A stretch of DNA of 38,672 nucleotides from Stutzerimonas azotifigens DSM 17556. GTDB lineage: Bacteria > Pseudomonadota > Gammaproteobacteria > Pseudomonadales > Pseudomonadaceae. Below are positions 33,379 through 38,672 of this stretch, piece after piece. Location of the stretch: NCBI RefSeq assembly GCF_000425625.1, contig NZ_AUDU01000067.1, forward strand, positions 1 through 38,672, written 5' to 3'. How positions within the stretch are numbered: the stretch's first letter is position 1; every line of letters begins with the position of its first letter. Position numbers and translations under genes: made by a program. Under the pieces are notes generated by a model, which did no database searches, was not told the origin of the DNA, and was given only the letters and a program-made list of their open reading frames with translations.

Positions 33379-34472
33379 ATGGCCGAGATCCGCCTGCAGC
33401 AACTGGCCCACAGCTACCAGCGCCAGCCACGCGACGCCGGGGACTACGCGATCCGCGCCATGGACCACGTCTGGGAACAGGGCGGCGCCTACGCCCTGCT
33501 CGGCCCCTCGGGCTGCGGCAAGTCGACCCTGCTGAACATCATTTCCGGGCTGCTGGAGCCCTCCGAGGGCCAGGTGCTGTTCGACGGCCGCCCGGTCAAC
33601 GACCTCAGCCCCGAGCAGCGCAACATCGCCCAGGTTTTCCAGTTCCCGGTCGTCTACGACACCATGACGGTGTTCGACAACCTGGCCTTCCCGCTGCGCA
33701 ACCAGGGCCTGCCGGAGGAGCGGGTCGGGCGCAAGGTGCGCGAGATCGCCGAGGTGCTGGACCTCGAGCCGCTGCTGCAGCGCAAGGCGCGCAACCTGAC
33801 CGCCGACGAGAAGCAGAAGGTCTCCATGGGGCGCGGGCTGGTGCGCGACGATGTCTCGGCGATCCTCTTCGACGAGCCGCTGACGGTGATCGACCCGCAC
33901 CTGAAGTGGAAGCTGCGGCGCAAGCTCAAGCAGATCCACGAGCAGTTCAACCTGACCATGGTCTACGTCACCCACGACCAGCTGGAGGCCTCCACCTTCG
34001 CCGACAAGATCGCGGTGATGTATGCCGGGCAGATCGTCCAGTTCGGCACCCCGCGCGAACTGTTCGAGCGACCGCGGCACACCTTCGTCGGTTTCTTCAT
34101 CGGCAGTCCGGGGATGAACCTGGCCGAGGTGCGGACCGACGGCGACGCCGTGCGCCTGGGCGACATCCGCGTGGCACTGCCGGGGCCGATCGCCGCGCGG
34201 CTGCCGGCGCTGGCCGGCAGCCGCCTGCAACTCGGCATCCGCCCGGAGTTCGTCCACCTGCGCAGCGAGCCGGGGGCCGACGCCTGGCCGGTGGAGGTGC
34301 TGCACGCTGAGGACCTGGGCACCTACAAGATCCTCGCCTTCCGCCTCGAGGGCGCCATCTTCAAGGCGCGCCTGCCGGAGGAGCAGCCGGTCCCCGAGGG
34401 GCGCGCCTACGTGACCTTCCCGGCGCCCTGGACGCTGCTCTACGCCGACGACCACCTGGTGGAGGCCGACGC

Positions 34473-34476
<4 letters not shown>
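33379..34476 (+). CDS. glpT: ABC importer ATPase, GlpT-type
   Basis: The second ATPase of the importer has 365 residues. Walker A is canonical (GPSGCGKST, 42-50), Walker B AILFDE ends in Glu166, and the H-loop is intact (VYVTHDQLEA, His199). The signature motif is degenerate: LTADE (140-144) replaces LSGGQ. With the first ATPase this makes a heterodimer in which one site has GlpT Walker motifs and histidine facing the good GlpS signature, and the other has GlpS Walker motifs without histidine facing the bad GlpT signature. The C-terminal domain is of the sugar-importer type. Its last base pairs overlap the first permease gene in an ATGA arrangement. Confidence 0.88.
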
Positions 34477-35339
<863 letters not shown>

Positions 35340-35347
35340 GGCCCGCC

Positions 35348-36148
<801 letters not shown>

Positions 36149-36158
36149 GGAGCACGCC

Positions 36159-36431
36159 ATGAGCTGGATGGCCTGGACCACCCCGACGGCGCTGTTCTTC
36201 ACCTTCATCGCCGTGCTGCTGGCAGGCATGACGGCCTGGGAGCTGCGCGCGCCGAGCGTGCCGCGCCGCGGCCTGCTGCCGATCGCCACCACCCGCGGCG
36301 ACCGCCTCTTCATCGGCCTTCTGGGCAGCGCCTACTGGCACCTGATGGTGATAGGCCTGACCGACTGGAGCATCTGGACAGCGACCGCGCTGTCCGTCGT
36401 CTGGCTGTCGGCCGTGATGCGCTGGGGCTGA
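36159..36431 (+). CDS. glpU: small DUF2160-type membrane protein, GlpU-type
   Basis: The 90-residue protein has membrane segments at about 8-26 and, further on, about 50-88, and the family sequence WTTPTALFFTFIAVLLAGMTAWE plus RGLLPIATTRGDRLFIGLLGSAYWHLMVIGLTD. DUF2160 proteins occur almost only between the permease and binding-protein genes of this importer type and are presumed to be an extra transporter subunit. GAGGAG lies close before the ATG. Ten bases separate it from the second permease. Confidence 0.88.
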   Translation: MSWMAWTTPTALFFTFIAVLLAGMTAWELRAPSVPRRGLLPIATTRGDRLFIGLLGSAYWHLMVIGLTDWSIWTATALSVVWLSAVMRWG

Positions 36432-36473
36432 GCCGCGCGCCGCCCCCTCTCCCCGACCCCAATGGAGGTGTCT

Positions 36474-38216
<1,743 letters not shown>

Positions 38217-38242
38217 TCGAGTGAGGGATGGCGTGCAAGGCC

Positions 38243-38292
38243 TCCCTCATCCGCCCCTGCGGGCCGCCTTCTCCCGGAGGGAGAAGGGAAAA
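38243..38292. repeat. dispersed palindromic repeat, class A, copy 3
   Basis: CCCTCATCCGCCCCTGCGGG into CCTTCTCCCGGAGGGAGAAG, just after the importer operon. The hairpin may help end transcription, although it lacks a clear T-run. It is part of the 396-base gene-free gap 38217-38612. Confidence 0.75.
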
Positions 38293-38359
38293 GGCAGGGC
38301 GCGGCCTGCTCGCGCCTGCGCGCTGGCGTGACCGGAGCGGTGCATGTCGCCGGTGGACG

Positions 38360-38378
38360 GTGGGCTGAAGCCCACCCT
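38360..38378. repeat. class B repeat, possibly cut by the IS element
   Basis: GGTGGGCTGAAGCCCACCCT has the class B core. In other copies the unit continues from CCCACC into CTACG or CAG; here it changes right after CCCACCCT, the point where the IS110-family left end may begin. Confidence 0.6.
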
Positions 38379-38612
38379 TGTATCTCGACTACCACGCCAT
38401 CCGGGGTGATAGTTCCCGACTGATCATCGGGGGAAGGTCAGGAAGCCGTGCCCACCCTGAGGCCCTGAGCCTGTGAAGTAGATACTGCTCCGGCCTTCCA
38501 CACTCACTCTTGAAGCTCGAACGGTATCCAGAGCCCGCCGCTGGCGAGAGCTCGCATCCACAAGGTTGAGCCGAGTGCAGTGATGATCGTTGGATCAATA
38601 GAAGGAGTTTCC
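38379..38612 (+). mobile_element. left end of IS110-family element, candidate bridge-RNA region
   Basis: About 230 gene-free bases lie between the interrupted class B repeat and the transposase start. Near the beginning there is a hairpin TTCCCGA-CTGATCA-TCGGG (38413-38435 approximately), and other short inverted segments follow. In IS110-group elements this non-coding end is known to encode the bridge RNA that pairs with donor and target DNA. The exact left boundary is uncertain. Confidence 0.5.
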
Positions 38613-38672
38613 ATGCCCCGCGTCATCGGCATCGATATCGCCAAGCGCACGTTCGACATCGCCACCCTGCAA
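38613..38672 (+). CDS. IS110-family transposase, N-terminal fragment
   Basis: The last 60 bases encode MPRVIGIDIAKRTFDIATLQ, the start of an IS110-family DEDD transposase/recombinase, with the first catalytic Asp at residue 8 (IGID). GAAGGAG lies seven bases before the ATG. The rest of the gene lies beyond the window, so its integrity and subgroup (IS110 or IS1111) cannot be judged. Confidence 0.85.
   Translation, partial: MPRVIGIDIAKRTFDIATLQ

Overview
The window is GC-rich and gene-dense. Gene content and order (rpiA, D-2-hydroxyglutarate dehydrogenase divergent from serA, glpK-glpR-glpD, a csgDEFG-type curli cluster) together with dispersed REP-like palindromes point to a Pseudomonadaceae chromosome, most like the Stutzerimonas/Pseudomonas stutzeri group. 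That assignment is inference from gene content; no rRNA or other marker is present.

Layout. 1-466: 3' end of an unrecognised gene that carries a frameshift. 627-6901: housekeeping block with rpiA, two tandem SdiA-regulated/YjiK-type proteins, a FAHD1-like hydrolase, a D-2-hydroxyglutarate dehydrogenase and the divergent serA, ending in a strong terminator. 7159-11198 (minus): glpK, glpR and glpD, with paired GlpR operators in front of glpD but no glpF next to glpK. 11352-12391 (minus): three small exported, low-complexity proteins, one frameshifted in a C-tract. 12534-14234: OPT-family transporter. 14444-17768: curli cluster csgD, csgE, csgF, csgG, one curlin of CsgB type, and a CsgC/CsgH-like protein. 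18105-21436: a membrane-anchored SDR and a two-gene GMC dehydrogenase with a Tat-exported small subunit. 21673-22630: ribbon-helix-helix protein and glyoxalase I. 23213-27097 (minus): PfkB kinase, GH65 glycosidase/phosphorylase and a small serine hydrolase. 27450-30038: membrane-bound ABM-domain protein and a hybrid histidine kinase. 30170-38216: an AcoR-like sigma-54 activator divergent from a six-gene ABC importer of the GlpSTPQUV (glycerol) type. 38217-38672: repeats, then the left end of an IS110-family element.

How the parts work together. The ABC importer could bring in glycerol by an ATP-dependent route, and GlpK and GlpD would then make glycerol 3-phosphate and dihydroxyacetone phosphate. 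This would explain a glp catabolic cluster without its facilitator gene. The importer is preceded by clustered inverted repeats and a candidate -24/-12 promoter at the spacing expected for control by the divergent activator. Its two ATPases carry complementary defects (one lacks the H-loop histidine, the other has a degenerate signature motif), which predicts one catalytic and one degenerate ATP site. SerA and the D-2-hydroxyglutarate dehydrogenase form the known coupled serine-synthesis pair. The curli cluster has its regulator and secretion apparatus but only one curlin, and that one looks like the nucleator.

Intergenic space is rich in at least four classes of dispersed palindromes and one longer, AT-richer structured element near 22,960-23,090. 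All ends and starts were read by eye; no searches were run.
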